In this document: one piece after another, positions 23,035 through 31,785 of the stretch | How positions within the stretch are numbered: the first letter of the stretch is position 1 | Layout of the letters: each line of letters opens with the position of its first letter | Origin: JAFEDN01 sp965651935 | GTDB lineage: Bacteria; Pseudomonadota; Gammaproteobacteria; Coxiellales; Coxiellaceae | Length of the DNA: 64,000 nt | Assembly: GCA_965651935.1 (NCBI GenBank) | Contig: CBFGTC010000002.1 | Span: 62,001-126,000 of the forward strand | Direction: 5' to 3' | The notes under the pieces: generated by a model | The model's database searches: none | What the model was told of the DNA's origin: nothing | The model's input: only the letters and a program-made list of their open reading frames with translations | Made by a program: the position numbers and the translations under genes

Positions 23035-25377
23035 GTGAAAAAAGTTATCCAAAAAATTATATTCATTATTGGTTTTGTGCTTGCAGTACAACCGGCTTTT
23101 GCGCAAACCTTTGTTGTCAAACAAATTAAAATCACCGGTCTGTTGCGTGTCCCAGAAAGCACGGTGTTGAGTTACGTCCCTATCCATGTGGGCCAAACCG
23201 TGACTGTCCAGGACACGGTAAATACATTACAAAGTTTATATAAAACCGAGTTTTTTACCAATATTGTTTTAAAGCGGCAAGGCTCCACTTTGATTATTGC
23301 CGTTACAGAACGTCCTACTATTGGTTTAATCCAAATCACTGGCAATAAAGAATTTACCGATAAACAGTTATTACCTTTTTTAAAACAAATTAATATTGCA
23401 GAAGGGTTGCCTTATGACGACTCTAAAGTCAATTCGATTATCCAGGGACTCAAAGAACAATACAACGAATTAGGGTACTATGCAGTACAGGTGCGGGCAG
23501 AAACGCGTCCAGAAACCCGCAATAGAGTCATTTTATTGATCCACATTAATGAAGGGCCTATCGCCAAAATTCGTCATCTCACCATCATCGGCAATCGTGC
23601 TTTTAGTACTCGGCAATTACTCAAAAATATGACTTCCAAAACTGCGGCATGGTGGAGATTGTCTGCTTTTTTAACCCACTCAGACCGTTATTCCCGAGTG
23701 GCGTTGGGGAAAGACATTGAGCAATTACGAACTTTTTATTTCAATCGAGGCTTTTTACGATTCCAAATAATCGATCAACAAGTTATCGTGTCTCCGAATA
23801 ATAAATCGGTCGATATTATTCTGCACATTAAAGAGGGACCTGTTTTCACGCTGGAAGGTTATCATTTGGAAGGTTTAGTGTATTATCCGAATGAACAACG
23901 CGAGTTGACCAAATATTTAGACTCATTGTTGAGAAAAGGCGCAGTTTTTTCTAAACAAACTATGCTGACCGGTGCAGAGACCATTCGAGTTTACTTTGCG
24001 GGCAAAGGACATGCTTTTCCTATAATAGACACCAGTCCTAATATTAACGATCAAACTCAGAAAGTGCTGATCACTTATCACATTAATCCGGGTCCTGTCA
24101 GTTATGTCCGCACCATTGATTTCACCGGAAATACTCGCACTGTGGACACGGCCTTGCGTAATCGTGTTTCCCAAATGGAAGGCAGTTCTTATTCTATTGT
24201 GGATATAGAACAATCTAAAGCGCGTTTAGCTTATTTACCCTATTTACAAGATGTCTCCGTGGATACCAATCCCGTTCCGGATCATCCAGACCAGGTTGAT
24301 TTAAATTACCATATCAAAGAGGCCAATGCCGGTAAAGCAAGTATTCAGGGCGGTTACTCTAGTTCTGATAAATGGATATATGGAGCAAGTTTGTCTGAAC
24401 CTAACCTCTTTGGTACAGGAAATTATGGCGCTTTGAATTTTAATGCTAGCCAGTTTCAAAAAAGCTATAGCCTGAACTACGTCAATCCCTACATCACCAC
24501 CTACGGTATTAGCCGATCTGTCACCGTTTTTTCTACTATCACAACCCCAAGTACAGATTTGAATTTAGCCAGTTATACTATGGATGGTTATGGCGCCAGC
24601 GTCATTTATGGCATTCCGGTTTCGTTAAATAACCGAGTCAATTTAGGATACGGTTATACTTATATCGTTTTACACGATGTTGACGGCGCATTTACATCAC
24701 CTACCGTAAAAAGCTTTGTAAATGATCATCCTAGTCCCTACAATCAGTTTAAAGGCCTCGCTAGCTGGAGCTTTAGCACTTTAGATCGCGCAGTGGCTCC
24801 TACGCGCGGCTTTAGCCAGATTTTTGGAGTAGAAGTGGGAATCCCGGTGGTGAAAAGTAGTTTGAGTTACTATCGCTTCACCGAAGACGTGCGTTACTTT
24901 TTGCCTTTAGGTTTGGGCTTCATTCTCGATCCCAACGCGTCAGTGGGCTTTGGCGATGGCTATGGCGACGTGGACACGCTTCCTTTTTTCAATAACTTCT
25001 ATGCGGGGGGGATAGACACATTCCCAGGATACTCACCGAATAGTTTAGGCCCGCAAAATCCCAATCAAACTAATGCGGCTTTAGGGGGTAATCTGCGCAT
25101 CTTGACGGGTGTGAATCTGATACTGCCTACTTTGACGCAGAAAGTACGCACCGCGGTATTTGTTGATGCAGGAAATATCTTTGATACTAACAAAGTGGAT
25201 TCAGACCTCGTCCAATACGAATCGGTCTCATTAAAAAATATGCGCATGTCTTCCGGTCTCATGATAATATGGTACTCTCCGATGGGGCCGTTGCAGTTCA
25301 GTGTCGCAAAAGCGTTCAATACACAACCTGGCGACCATTTGAAAACGTATGATTTTTCTTTTGGGGCCAGTATTTGA
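23035..25377 (+). CDS. bamA: Outer membrane protein assembly factor BamA
   Basis: Central subunit of the BAM machine that folds beta-barrel proteins into the outer membrane. It begins with GTG at 23035 and a signal peptide ending QPAFA (about residues 1-23). Five POTRA domains follow (about 25-425), recognisable from repeated patterns such as ITGNKEFTDKQLLPFL, IIGNRAFSTRQLLKNM and DFTGNTRTVDTALRNR. The C-terminal part is a 16-strand barrel with the VRDF-like substrate loop region (GGIDTFPGYSPNSLGP) near residue 660. The 780 residues are slightly fewer than E. coli (810). The final residues FSFGASI end in Ile rather than the common aromatic. It heads bamA-skp-lpxD-fabZ-lpxA. Confidence 0.96.
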   Translation: MKKVIQKIIFIIGFVLAVQPAFAQTFVVKQIKITGLLRVPESTVLSYVPIHVGQTVTVQDTVNTLQSLYKTEFFTNIVLKRQGSTLIIAVTERPTIGLIQITGNKEFTDKQLLPFLKQINIAEGLPYDDSKVNSIIQGLKEQYNELGYYAVQVRAETRPETRNRVILLIHINEGPIAKIRHLTIIGNRAFSTRQLLKNMTSKTAAWWRLSAFLTHSDRYSRVALGKDIEQLRTFYFNRGFLRFQIIDQQVIVSPNNKSVDIILHIKEGPVFTLEGYHLEGLVYYPNEQRELTKYLDSLLRKGAVFSKQTMLTGAETIRVYFAGKGHAFPIIDTSPNINDQTQKVLITYHINPGPVSYVRTIDFTGNTRTVDTALRNRVSQMEGSSYSIVDIEQSKARLAYLPYLQDVSVDTNPVPDHPDQVDLNYHIKEANAGKASIQGGYSSSDKWIYGASLSEPNLFGTGNYGALNFNASQFQKSYSLNYVNPYITTYGISRSVTVFSTITTPSTDLNLASYTMDGYGASVIYGIPVSLNNRVNLGYGYTYIVLHDVDGAFTSPTVKSFVNDHPSPYNQFKGLASWSFSTLDRAVAPTRGFSQIFGVEVGIPVVKSSLSYYRFTEDVRYFLPLGLGFILDPNASVGFGDGYGDVDTLPFFNNFYAGGIDTFPGYSPNSLGPQNPNQTNAALGGNLRILTGVNLILPTLTQKVRTAVFVDAGNIFDTNKVDSDLVQYESVSLKNMRMSSGLMIIWYSPMGPLQFSVAKAFNTQPGDHLKTYDFSFGASI

Positions 25378-25381
25378 TTTT

Positions 25382-25434
25382 CTCCTCTTCAGGGGAGGTA
25401 AGGTGAGGGGGAGTAAAGTACTAAAGTCACTCCC
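25382..25434 (+). other. Two small palindromes between bamA and skp
   Basis: CTCCTC/GGGGAG (25382-25397, TTCA loop) and GGGAGT/ACTCCC (about 25408-25434) lie in the 117-base gap after bamA. Neither is followed by a T-run, so they may tune mRNA stability rather than stop transcription. Confidence 0.3.
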
Positions 25435-25494
25435 AGAAGTAGTTTAGGTAAGGCAGTTACATGCCTTTGTTGTCAATTTGGAGGAATGAATAAT

Positions 25495-25995
25495 ATGAAA
25501 CGTATAGTAGTTGGAATTTGTTTAAGTGCAGCTATGTGGTCAGCTAGCAGTATGGCAGGAAATATCGCTGTTATTGATATGCAAAAAATTTTCCAAAATT
25601 CGAAGCAAGTGAAACAAATCAATGACGGCTTAGAAAAAGAGTTTGCTTCACAAAAGAAAAGCTTAGAAGCTTTAGGCAAGCAACTGCAAGCCAATATCGA
25701 TAAGTTTAAAAAAGATCAAAGTGTGATGGACTCTAAAACCGCAGATAATTTGAAAAACTCCATCCGCGATCAAGAACAAAAATATCAACAAGAGCAAACC
25801 GATTTACAACGTAAGCAGTTTGAGGCTCAAAATAAAGCCATGACTGAATTTTTAGATAAAATCAAAAATATTGTCAAAGGCATGGCTGCAACTAAAGACG
25901 TAGACGTAGTGCTTCCTAAAAATGCATTGTTATATTCTAAAGATAACTTAGACATCACCGATGATGTGATGAATGGGTTGGATAAACAAAAATAA
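25495..25995 (+). CDS. skp: Periplasmic chaperone Skp/OmpH
   Basis: Trimeric periplasmic chaperone that carries unfolded outer-membrane proteins to BamA. It has a signal peptide cleaved after SSMAG-type residues, the beta-body strand NIAVIDMQKIFQNS, a long charged coiled coil (about 50-130) rich in Lys, Gln and Asp forming the tentacles, and a return strand VDVVLPKNALLYSKDNLDIT. Two ATGs are possible; the second (25495) has the better 10-base spacing from GGAGG, giving 166 residues (E. coli 161). Position between bamA and lpxD is standard. Confidence 0.94.
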   Translation: MKRIVVGICLSAAMWSASSMAGNIAVIDMQKIFQNSKQVKQINDGLEKEFASQKKSLEALGKQLQANIDKFKKDQSVMDSKTADNLKNSIRDQEQKYQQEQTDLQRKQFEAQNKAMTEFLDKIKNIVKGMAATKDVDVVLPKNALLYSKDNLDITDDVMNGLDKQK

Positions 25996-26007
25996 TATTT
26001 CTTTGAC

Positions 26008-26040
26008 TTCTTCCCCTTGAAAAAGGGGAGGAATTGTTTT
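26008..26040 (+). terminator. Intrinsic terminator or attenuator after skp
   Basis: An 11-bp stem (26008-26018 with 26023-26033, one G-T pair, GAAA loop; CCCCTT/AAGGGG core) is followed by TTGTTTT. It probably lowers read-through from skp into lpxD. It also overlaps an upstream in-frame ATG, supporting the later lpxD start. Confidence 0.6.
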
Positions 26041-26055
26041 GAAATTGTAAGGAAT

Positions 26056-27075
26056 ATGAGCATTTATACATTAGAACAAATCGCTCGCCAAATTGATGTA
26101 CAATGGGAGGGTGACCCTCATTGTCAAATCACTCATGCCCAAGCGCTCGCTCAGGCTGAAACGGGAGCGGTGAGTTTTTTAGCTAGCGCTCAATATTTGC
26201 CTTATTTATCTAAAACGCAAGCGTCGGCGGTGATTTTAAAGGCCGAAGATGCTGCTCAATGTCCCACGAATAAATTAATTTCTCCCCATCCGGAATTAGC
26301 ATTTGTGCGAGTATTAAAATTACTTTACCCCTCAATTAAGCCAATCCCGGGCATTCATAAAACGGCCATCATCGGCAAAAATTGCCGAATTGATTCCAGT
26401 GTGACTATTGAGGCAAATTGCGTTATCGAAGATGGGGTAAGCATTGGGGCGAATAGTTGGATAGGCTCTAACTCCGTGATAGGGAGCGCGTGTCAAATCG
26501 GGTCTCATTGCCGGCTTTATAGCCATGTCACCCTTTACCAAGGCGTGATTTTGAGAAATCGAGTCATAATCCACAGCGGCGCTGTCATCGGAGCAGATGG
26601 ATTTGGGTTAACCCATGATGGCAATCAATGGGTTAAAATTCCTCAAATCGGAAGTGTGGAGATTCATGATAATGTGGAAATCGGCGCCAATACCACCGTT
26701 GACCGAGGCGCCTTACAAAACACGGTTATCGCTCAAGGGGTTAAAATCGATAATTTAGTTCAAATTGCCCACAATGTTAAAATAGGAGAACACACCGCCA
26801 TCGCAGGATGTGTTGGCATTGCCGGTTCCGCTGAAATCGGCAAAAATTGTATGTTTGGCGGAGGGGTTTCAATTAATGGCCATATCAAAATAACCGATGG
26901 AGTGATTTTGACTGGGACCACGGCAGTAGGTCAATCTATTACTGAGCCTGGAATTTATTCTTCAGGAATGGCCCATCAAAAAAATAGTGCCTGGAAACGG
27001 AATGTGGTACGCTTCCAACAATTAGATGAAATGGCTAAGCGTTTAAAGCGGTTGGAGGAACACTATGAACATTGA
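26056..27075 (+). CDS. lpxD: UDP-3-O-acylglucosamine N-acyltransferase
   Basis: Adds the second 3-hydroxyacyl chain in lipid A synthesis. It has an N-terminal uridine-binding domain (SIYTLEQIARQIDVQWEGDP to about residue 100), a left-handed beta-helix of hexapeptides (IIGKNCRIDSSVTIEANCVI and GVSIGANSWIGSNSVIG), the catalytic-His loop VQIAHNVKIGEHTAIAG, and a C-terminal helix. The frame opens at 26017 within the terminator hairpin, but the conserved N-terminus and an AAGGAA site support the ATG at 26056 (339 residues; E. coli 341). Overlaps fabZ by 11 bases. Confidence 0.96.
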   Translation: MSIYTLEQIARQIDVQWEGDPHCQITHAQALAQAETGAVSFLASAQYLPYLSKTQASAVILKAEDAAQCPTNKLISPHPELAFVRVLKLLYPSIKPIPGIHKTAIIGKNCRIDSSVTIEANCVIEDGVSIGANSWIGSNSVIGSACQIGSHCRLYSHVTLYQGVILRNRVIIHSGAVIGADGFGLTHDGNQWVKIPQIGSVEIHDNVEIGANTTVDRGALQNTVIAQGVKIDNLVQIAHNVKIGEHTAIAGCVGIAGSAEIGKNCMFGGGVSINGHIKITDGVILTGTTAVGQSITEPGIYSSGMAHQKNSAWKRNVVRFQQLDEMAKRLKRLEEHYEH

Positions 27076-27499
27076 AGAAATTAAAGGATATATTCCACAT
27101 CGTTACCCTTTTATCATGGTTGATCGAGTTCAAGAATTGATCCCAGGGAAATCCATTACAGCCATTAAAAATGTGACTATAAATGAACCCTTTTTTCAGG
27201 GACATTTTCCCCAAATGGCGGTGATGCCCGGAGTTTTGATTATTGAAGCAATGGCGCAAACTTCCGGTTTATTAATTTATAAAACTTTGGAAACCCCGCC
27301 AGGTTCGGAATTATTTTTTCTAGCTGGAGTGGATAATGCTCGGTTTAAAAAAGTCGTCACTCCGGGCGATCAACTGCAACTGCATATTGAATTAGTGAAG
27401 CGGCGTATGGATTTGTGGAAATTCACAGGTACGGCGTCCGTAAACAATGAAGTGGTGTGTACCGCGGAATTTATGAATATAAAGGAACAACAATCGTGA
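27065..27499 (+). CDS. fabZ: 3-hydroxyacyl-ACP dehydratase FabZ
   Basis: Dehydrates 3-hydroxyacyl-ACP in fatty acid elongation and so competes with LpxA/LpxD for the same substrate. The 144-residue hot-dog protein has IPHRYPFIMVDRV, the catalytic His in NEPFFQGHFP and the catalytic Glu in GVLIIEAMAQTSG. The start overlaps lpxD by 11 bases and the stop overlaps lpxA (GTGA), so the three acyl-partitioning enzymes are translated in tight coupling. Confidence 0.97.
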   Translation: MNIEEIKGYIPHRYPFIMVDRVQELIPGKSITAIKNVTINEPFFQGHFPQMAVMPGVLIIEAMAQTSGLLIYKTLETPPGSELFFLAGVDNARFKKVVTPGDQLQLHIELVKRRMDLWKFTGTASVNNEVVCTAEFMNIKEQQS

Positions 27500-28308
27500 T
27501 TGATTCGCGTGCAATAATAAACCCTAGCGCCAAGATTGGCGCGGGAGTGAGCATTGGCCCTTTTACTCGAATTGGGCCGAATGTGGAAATTGGAGAGGGG
27601 ACATCCATTGCCTCTCACGTCGTCATTGATAAAAATACTCGAATTGGCAAAAACAATAAAATTTATGATTTTGCCGCTATAGGGGGTGACCCTCAGGATT
27701 TAACGCCACAGGATAGAGAAACCTATTTAGAAATTGGCGATGAAAACATTTTACGTGAGTTTTGCACCATCAATCGAGGTTCCAATAAAGCCGTCGGTAG
27801 TGGAGTGACTCGAATCGGCAGCCGCAACATGCTGATGGCTTATATCCACATCGGTCATGATTGCCAAGTTGGAAATCAAATTATTTTTGCCAACAATGCT
27901 TCAATTGCCGGCCATGTCATTGTGGATGATCATGCTAATTTAGGCGCCTTTGCGGCAGTGCATCAATTTGTTCGTATTGGCAGTTTTAGTTTCTTAGGGC
28001 GTGGCACTAAAGTAGGGCAGGACATCTTGCCTTATATGCTAGTCACCGGTACTCCGGGCAGTCCTAATGGCTTAAATCTGGTGGGCCTGCGCCGGCGAAA
28101 ACTTTCTTTAGAACTGATGCGAGTTTTAAAGCATGTTTATCAGTTGTTCTACCGCCGTGATTTAAAATTGACTGAGATCCACCAAGAATTAGTTGAATTA
28201 TCAAAAATTCATCCTGAAATCAATTTATTCCTCGATATTCTAGACAACACGAAACGCGGTATTGCTAGGCCGCGCTTGAATCGTAAGCACGTGGCATTCG
28301 CCGAGTAA
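27496..28308 (+). CDS. lpxA: UDP-N-acetylglucosamine acyltransferase
   Basis: First enzyme of lipid A synthesis. The hexapeptide beta-helix runs from the N-terminus (INPSAKIGAGVSIGPFTRIG) to about residue 190, and includes the catalytic-His turn YIHIGHDCQVGN, the NNASIAGHVIVDDHANLG coil and AVHQFVRIGSFSFLG. A C-terminal helical domain follows. The frame is open from 27457, but the GTG at 27496 gives the conserved MIDSRAIINPSA start with AAGGAA upstream (270 residues; E. coli 262). lpxB, normally next, is not here: the operon ends in a terminator. Confidence 0.96.
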   Translation: MIDSRAIINPSAKIGAGVSIGPFTRIGPNVEIGEGTSIASHVVIDKNTRIGKNNKIYDFAAIGGDPQDLTPQDRETYLEIGDENILREFCTINRGSNKAVGSGVTRIGSRNMLMAYIHIGHDCQVGNQIIFANNASIAGHVIVDDHANLGAFAAVHQFVRIGSFSFLGRGTKVGQDILPYMLVTGTPGSPNGLNLVGLRRRKLSLELMRVLKHVYQLFYRRDLKLTEIHQELVELSKIHPEINLFLDILDNTKRGIARPRLNRKHVAFAE

Positions 28309-28330
28309 TCTAATCATAGCTATTTCCAGG

Positions 28331-28356
28331 AGGGGGAGATTCGAGATTCTCCCCCT
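28331..28356. terminator. Bidirectional terminator after lpxA
   Basis: A perfect 9-bp stem AGGGGGAGA/TCTCCCCCT with an 8-base loop is followed by TGCATTTCTT on the plus strand. It lies between the convergent lpxA and surface-protein genes. Confidence 0.7.
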
Positions 28357-28373
28357 TGCATTTCTTAGGGAAA

Positions 28374-30830
28374 TTACTCTTGCGACACCACAATCGACAT
28401 GATCTGTGGATAACTTGAGACAGAATACCAGAGAACAGAAATTTTCCCATCTTCAGGTTGCACCACATTAGGATAAAGATAAATTTTACCCGCATTATTG
28501 TAAAACTCATAATCGGTAGCGCTTTCAATGGCGCCAGGACTTAACATGGTGTAAGTCGAAGATGGTGCGGGAACAGACGAAGCGATTTTGTAAGAGCGCC
28601 CACCTTCTAAATTATCAATGACTACCGAAGTCAAGAAAATGCTACCTTCTTTAAATGTGAAACTATTGCTTACGGTAATGGATAGTTGCGAGCCCACACT
28701 GATCAAGCCATCGGCGTTAAGTTCGGCGGCGACTGGCGCATAACCTCCCTGCGCTAAACTCATCACTGCAAAGCCTATACTATAAGAATGGTTTAGACCG
28801 CTGGCGGAAGGCATTAAAACACTTAAGCGCGAATTACTATTCTCACCGCTGATACTGATATTGCCAGGATAATTAGCTGTGTTTTGAAGCGTGAACACGA
28901 TATTATCATTGGCCACTGGAACCTCTTTATTATCGCTTCTGACATATGCCACACAAGGGGTCAGAGCTAAATTAACCGCTGGATGCGTATTGTCATCTGA
29001 TGGCTGGTAAGCCATTAAATTTTTTAAAGTAGCATCTTGACAGTTTCCGCCGCTTTGCCATTTGAATTTTATTTGACTATCCGCAGTGACAGTGACTTTA
29101 ATATTTTGACCGGGCACGGTCACTCCTTCAGGATCATCCGCGTATTGAGCAGAAATAATCAAATTTTGAGAGGTAGAGTTAATATCAGCGGCGTTAAAAG
29201 CGTTATTGACGCTGGCTTTTCGCACTAAATAAGCCGTGTTGCCGGAATAAATAATATCCCAAGCGGGATATTTTGCTGGATCATCAAAATAAAATTTGAT
29301 GGGTTCCCCTGCATTATTTTTGGTGAGATTATTTAAATTGATACCGCCATGGGCTGCGCTATCGGCGTCAAAATTAATAGAACTGCTGGTTGCAGACCAT
29401 TGCGGTTCATTCCCATTATTAAAATTAATATTGAACACCAGTTTTGCCTGTGCTTGGACCGGTGCAGATAATTCTTTTTTATAACCTAAAGCGGTCAGAA
29501 TAACGGTATAAGAAACCGGGGCGCCAGTGGGTGTCGCTGAATTGGAGATAGGTGCTGTAGAGTAAACAATCATGTTTTTGGAAGAAGAAGGATCATTTTT
29601 CAATCCTAAATTAAGGGGATTATTGGAAATAGTATAAGTCACTTGGTCATATAACGCCGGATCAAAGTGGAATACATTTTGAGTATCGATTTCCTGAATA
29701 ATTTGCCCAGTTAATAAATTTTGTGGATTGGGGTCTTCCGTATCAATCGTGAATTGGATCACTTTTTCATCTTTAACCGCCAATACCCGAGTAGCCCGGA
29801 TGACCGGTTTTTCTATCCAACTTTTGAAAGCGCCTAGACTATCGTTATCTCCTAAAGAGTAAATGGATACTGGATAGGCAAAGCCAAGAGTGATAGAAGC
29901 GCTATTTGGTTGCCCAGCCTGGCCTTGAGAATATTGTCCAGTGACAGCAGCCTCCACGTGCCCTGGAAAAATACGGCTTAATTTTACCATGCCGTCGGTT
30001 TCCGCGGCGTTATTGTCTAAATTAGCCGAAATTAACGTTAAAGGAGTAATTAAGAAATCCATTCCGGCGTGATATGCCATAGCCGAGTTTTCATGATTAT
30101 CTTCGTAATGAGTATTGTATTGAAGATGGCTATAGCCGCCGCCCAAGTTAAAGATCCAGTTATGGGTTGGGGCAAGCGAAAATCCGGTTGTCACAGTTTG
30201 TTCAGAACCCCCGGCAATCCGCCGCAGGTTAGATTCAGCGATATTATTTTGATAGTAATAAACTTCTGGTAAATTTTTGCTATTGGCTAATATGTAGTAA
30301 GCATTTACATTAATGCTGCGCAAAAAACGATCTTTTAATAAATATCGATACCCAGCTCCAAAAGCATTTTGACTAACCCATTGATTAACGTCACCACTGG
30401 CAAAATCATATGGCAATTTTTGGGCTAAATATTCATAAGTGATTTTTACCTGCTGAAAAGGATTGAAAGCATGTCCTAAAGTGACATTAGCTCTGGCTTC
30501 ATTAGGACCATAAGCGGCTAGCAAATTCATGCCGTTACCATAAAATAATTTGACAAAACCAATTTCCGGGATCCAACCTAATTGGTTATCATAGCGCACG
30601 GCTAACGAAACAGGCCCAGCCCAGCCTTCCGGTTGCAGGCTGACATAAGAAGGTGCGGGTTTGGGATTATTAGGGCGTGTTTTTTCTATACAATCCATCA
30701 CATTGACTGCATTAGAGCAATCATAAATATCCTGAGATACGGCATCCTCATCATAAGCGTAAGCGGGAAAGGAAAATAAACTGATAATAAAAAGAACAAC
30801 AATTCCCATTTTAATGACTTTAGTATCCAT
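28374..30830 (-). CDS. Outer-membrane beta-barrel surface protein with Ig-like repeats (inverse-autotransporter-like)
   Basis: An 818-residue exported protein: signal peptide (about 1-26, ending PAYA), a short Cys-containing spacer, then about 60-340 of alternating amphipathic strands (for example GFVKLFYGNGMNLLAAYGP and KITYEYLAQKLPYDFASG) typical of a 12-strand outer-membrane barrel. The remainder consists of beta-rich Ig-like units recognisable by a repeated pattern: EPIKFYFDDPAKYPAWDI near residue 545 and DNIVFTLQNTANYPGNIS near 690, with weaker copies before and after. A barrel first and Ig-like passenger second is the layout of intimin/invasin-type inverse autotransporters, so adhesion to host cells is plausible. 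I could not identify the canonical intimin periplasmic linker, so the class is inference. It is monocistronic. Confidence 0.6.
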   Translation of the reverse strand: MDTKVIKMGIVVLFIISLFSFPAYAYDEDAVSQDIYDCSNAVNVMDCIEKTRPNNPKPAPSYVSLQPEGWAGPVSLAVRYDNQLGWIPEIGFVKLFYGNGMNLLAAYGPNEARANVTLGHAFNPFQQVKITYEYLAQKLPYDFASGDVNQWVSQNAFGAGYRYLLKDRFLRSINVNAYYILANSKNLPEVYYYQNNIAESNLRRIAGGSEQTVTTGFSLAPTHNWIFNLGGGYSHLQYNTHYEDNHENSAMAYHAGMDFLITPLTLISANLDNNAAETDGMVKLSRIFPGHVEAAVTGQYSQGQAGQPNSASITLGFAYPVSIYSLGDNDSLGAFKSWIEKPVIRATRVLAVKDEKVIQFTIDTEDPNPQNLLTGQIIQEIDTQNVFHFDPALYDQVTYTISNNPLNLGLKNDPSSSKNMIVYSTAPISNSATPTGAPVSYTVILTALGYKKELSAPVQAQAKLVFNINFNNGNEPQWSATSSSINFDADSAAHGGINLNNLTKNNAGEPIKFYFDDPAKYPAWDIIYSGNTAYLVRKASVNNAFNAADINSTSQNLIISAQYADDPEGVTVPGQNIKVTVTADSQIKFKWQSGGNCQDATLKNLMAYQPSDDNTHPAVNLALTPCVAYVRSDNKEVPVANDNIVFTLQNTANYPGNISISGENSNSRLSVLMPSASGLNHSYSIGFAVMSLAQGGYAPVAAELNADGLISVGSQLSITVSNSFTFKEGSIFLTSVVIDNLEGGRSYKIASSVPAPSSTYTMLSPGAIESATDYEFYNNAGKIYLYPNVVQPEDGKISVLWYSVSSYPQIMSIVVSQE

Positions 30831-31158
30831 TTTATGTCCTATTTTTTACAATCAAATGAAAACATAGTACCGAAATCAGAACAAAATAGCCACTAAAACT
30901 TAAGGAAACATTAAATTAGTAAAAAAAATTCCCAATTAACCAGGTATGTGTCTCAATTTTTATAAAATTTAGTCATTCCGTATGACATTCCAACGTCATT
31001 CCAGCGATTGATATGGTGAATTAAAGCCTGAATATCTCATTATTGAGTGAACCTAAGGCGTCTGGGTTTTTTGTTAAACAAAAATTCCGGGAATGGCTGT
31101 TGATTGAATAAAAGGGAATCTGTAGACTAGGAGCACTGTTCACTACCAGGGGTTGTTT
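30831..31158. other. 328-base intergenic region with degenerate repeats and a possible promoter
   Basis: Between the divergent surface-protein and PhoU-like genes. Around 30973-31005 three copies of a CATTCC unit occur (gtCATTCCgtatgaCATTCCaacgtCATTCCa), like worn GTCATTCC-type dispersed repeats. A weak plus-strand promoter, TTGATT (31100-31105), 17 bases, TAGACT (31123-31128), precedes the PhoU-like gene. I see no further gene. Confidence 0.35.
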
Positions 31159-31785
31159 GTGTTAAAAAAGTTATTGCCTAAGCAAGATAATTTTTTTGAG
31201 CTTTTTGAACAAGCAGCTAATCAATTAGTCAGTGCTACCGAACATTTTTTGCAGCTGGTCAATGATCTTCCCCATGCCACGGATTACGCCAAATTAATTG
31301 CTGAGCATGAAGCAACTGCTGACAATTATGCTCGCGCTACATTTGATTTGTTACACAAAGCGTTCATTACGCCATTTGACCGGCATGATATTCACCGGTT
31401 AACCCGCAAATTAGATGATATTTTAGATGTGATTAATCGCACTACCCGCCGTATCGTCCTATACCAATTTAAAGTATTACCTGAAGCAATCCCGGAAATA
31501 ACCCAGCTTGCTGTCAATTCAGTTCATGCCGTTCAAAAAGCCTTGATACAGTTAAAAAATTTAAAAAACGCCGTAGCTATCATTCAATTGTGTAATCAAA
31601 TTAGTGAAAATGACAGTCAGGCTGAGCAAATTATGTTGGCGGGAGTGGATAAATTATTCACAGATGAGCAAGATTTTAAATATTTACTCAAAGCCAAGGA
31701 AATTTTTGATTATACCATCGGCATAGTACACGAATGCCATGATTTGGCTGACATCATAAAAGGTATCGTGCTGGAGTATTCGTGA
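31159..31785 (+). CDS. PhoU-like DUF47 family protein, phosphate transport accessory
   Basis: A 208-residue all-helical protein of the DUF47/PhoU-like family that is commonly encoded directly before Pit phosphate transporters and thought to regulate them. Conserved features are the paired acidic helices, here EHEATADNYARATFDLLHKAF, TPFDRHDIHRLTRKLDDILDVIN, and a second E-rich repeat ending in KAKEIFDYTIGIVHECHDLADI. TTG at 31153 is in frame, but GTG at 31159 has proper spacing from AGGGG. The stop codon overlaps the pit start, which firmly links the pair. The exact biochemical role is not known from sequence. Confidence 0.88.
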   Translation: MLKKLLPKQDNFFELFEQAANQLVSATEHFLQLVNDLPHATDYAKLIAEHEATADNYARATFDLLHKAFITPFDRHDIHRLTRKLDDILDVINRTTRRIVLYQFKVLPEAIPEITQLAVNSVHAVQKALIQLKNLKNAVAIIQLCNQISENDSQAEQIMLAGVDKLFTDEQDFKYLLKAKEIFDYTIGIVHECHDLADIIKGIVLEYS

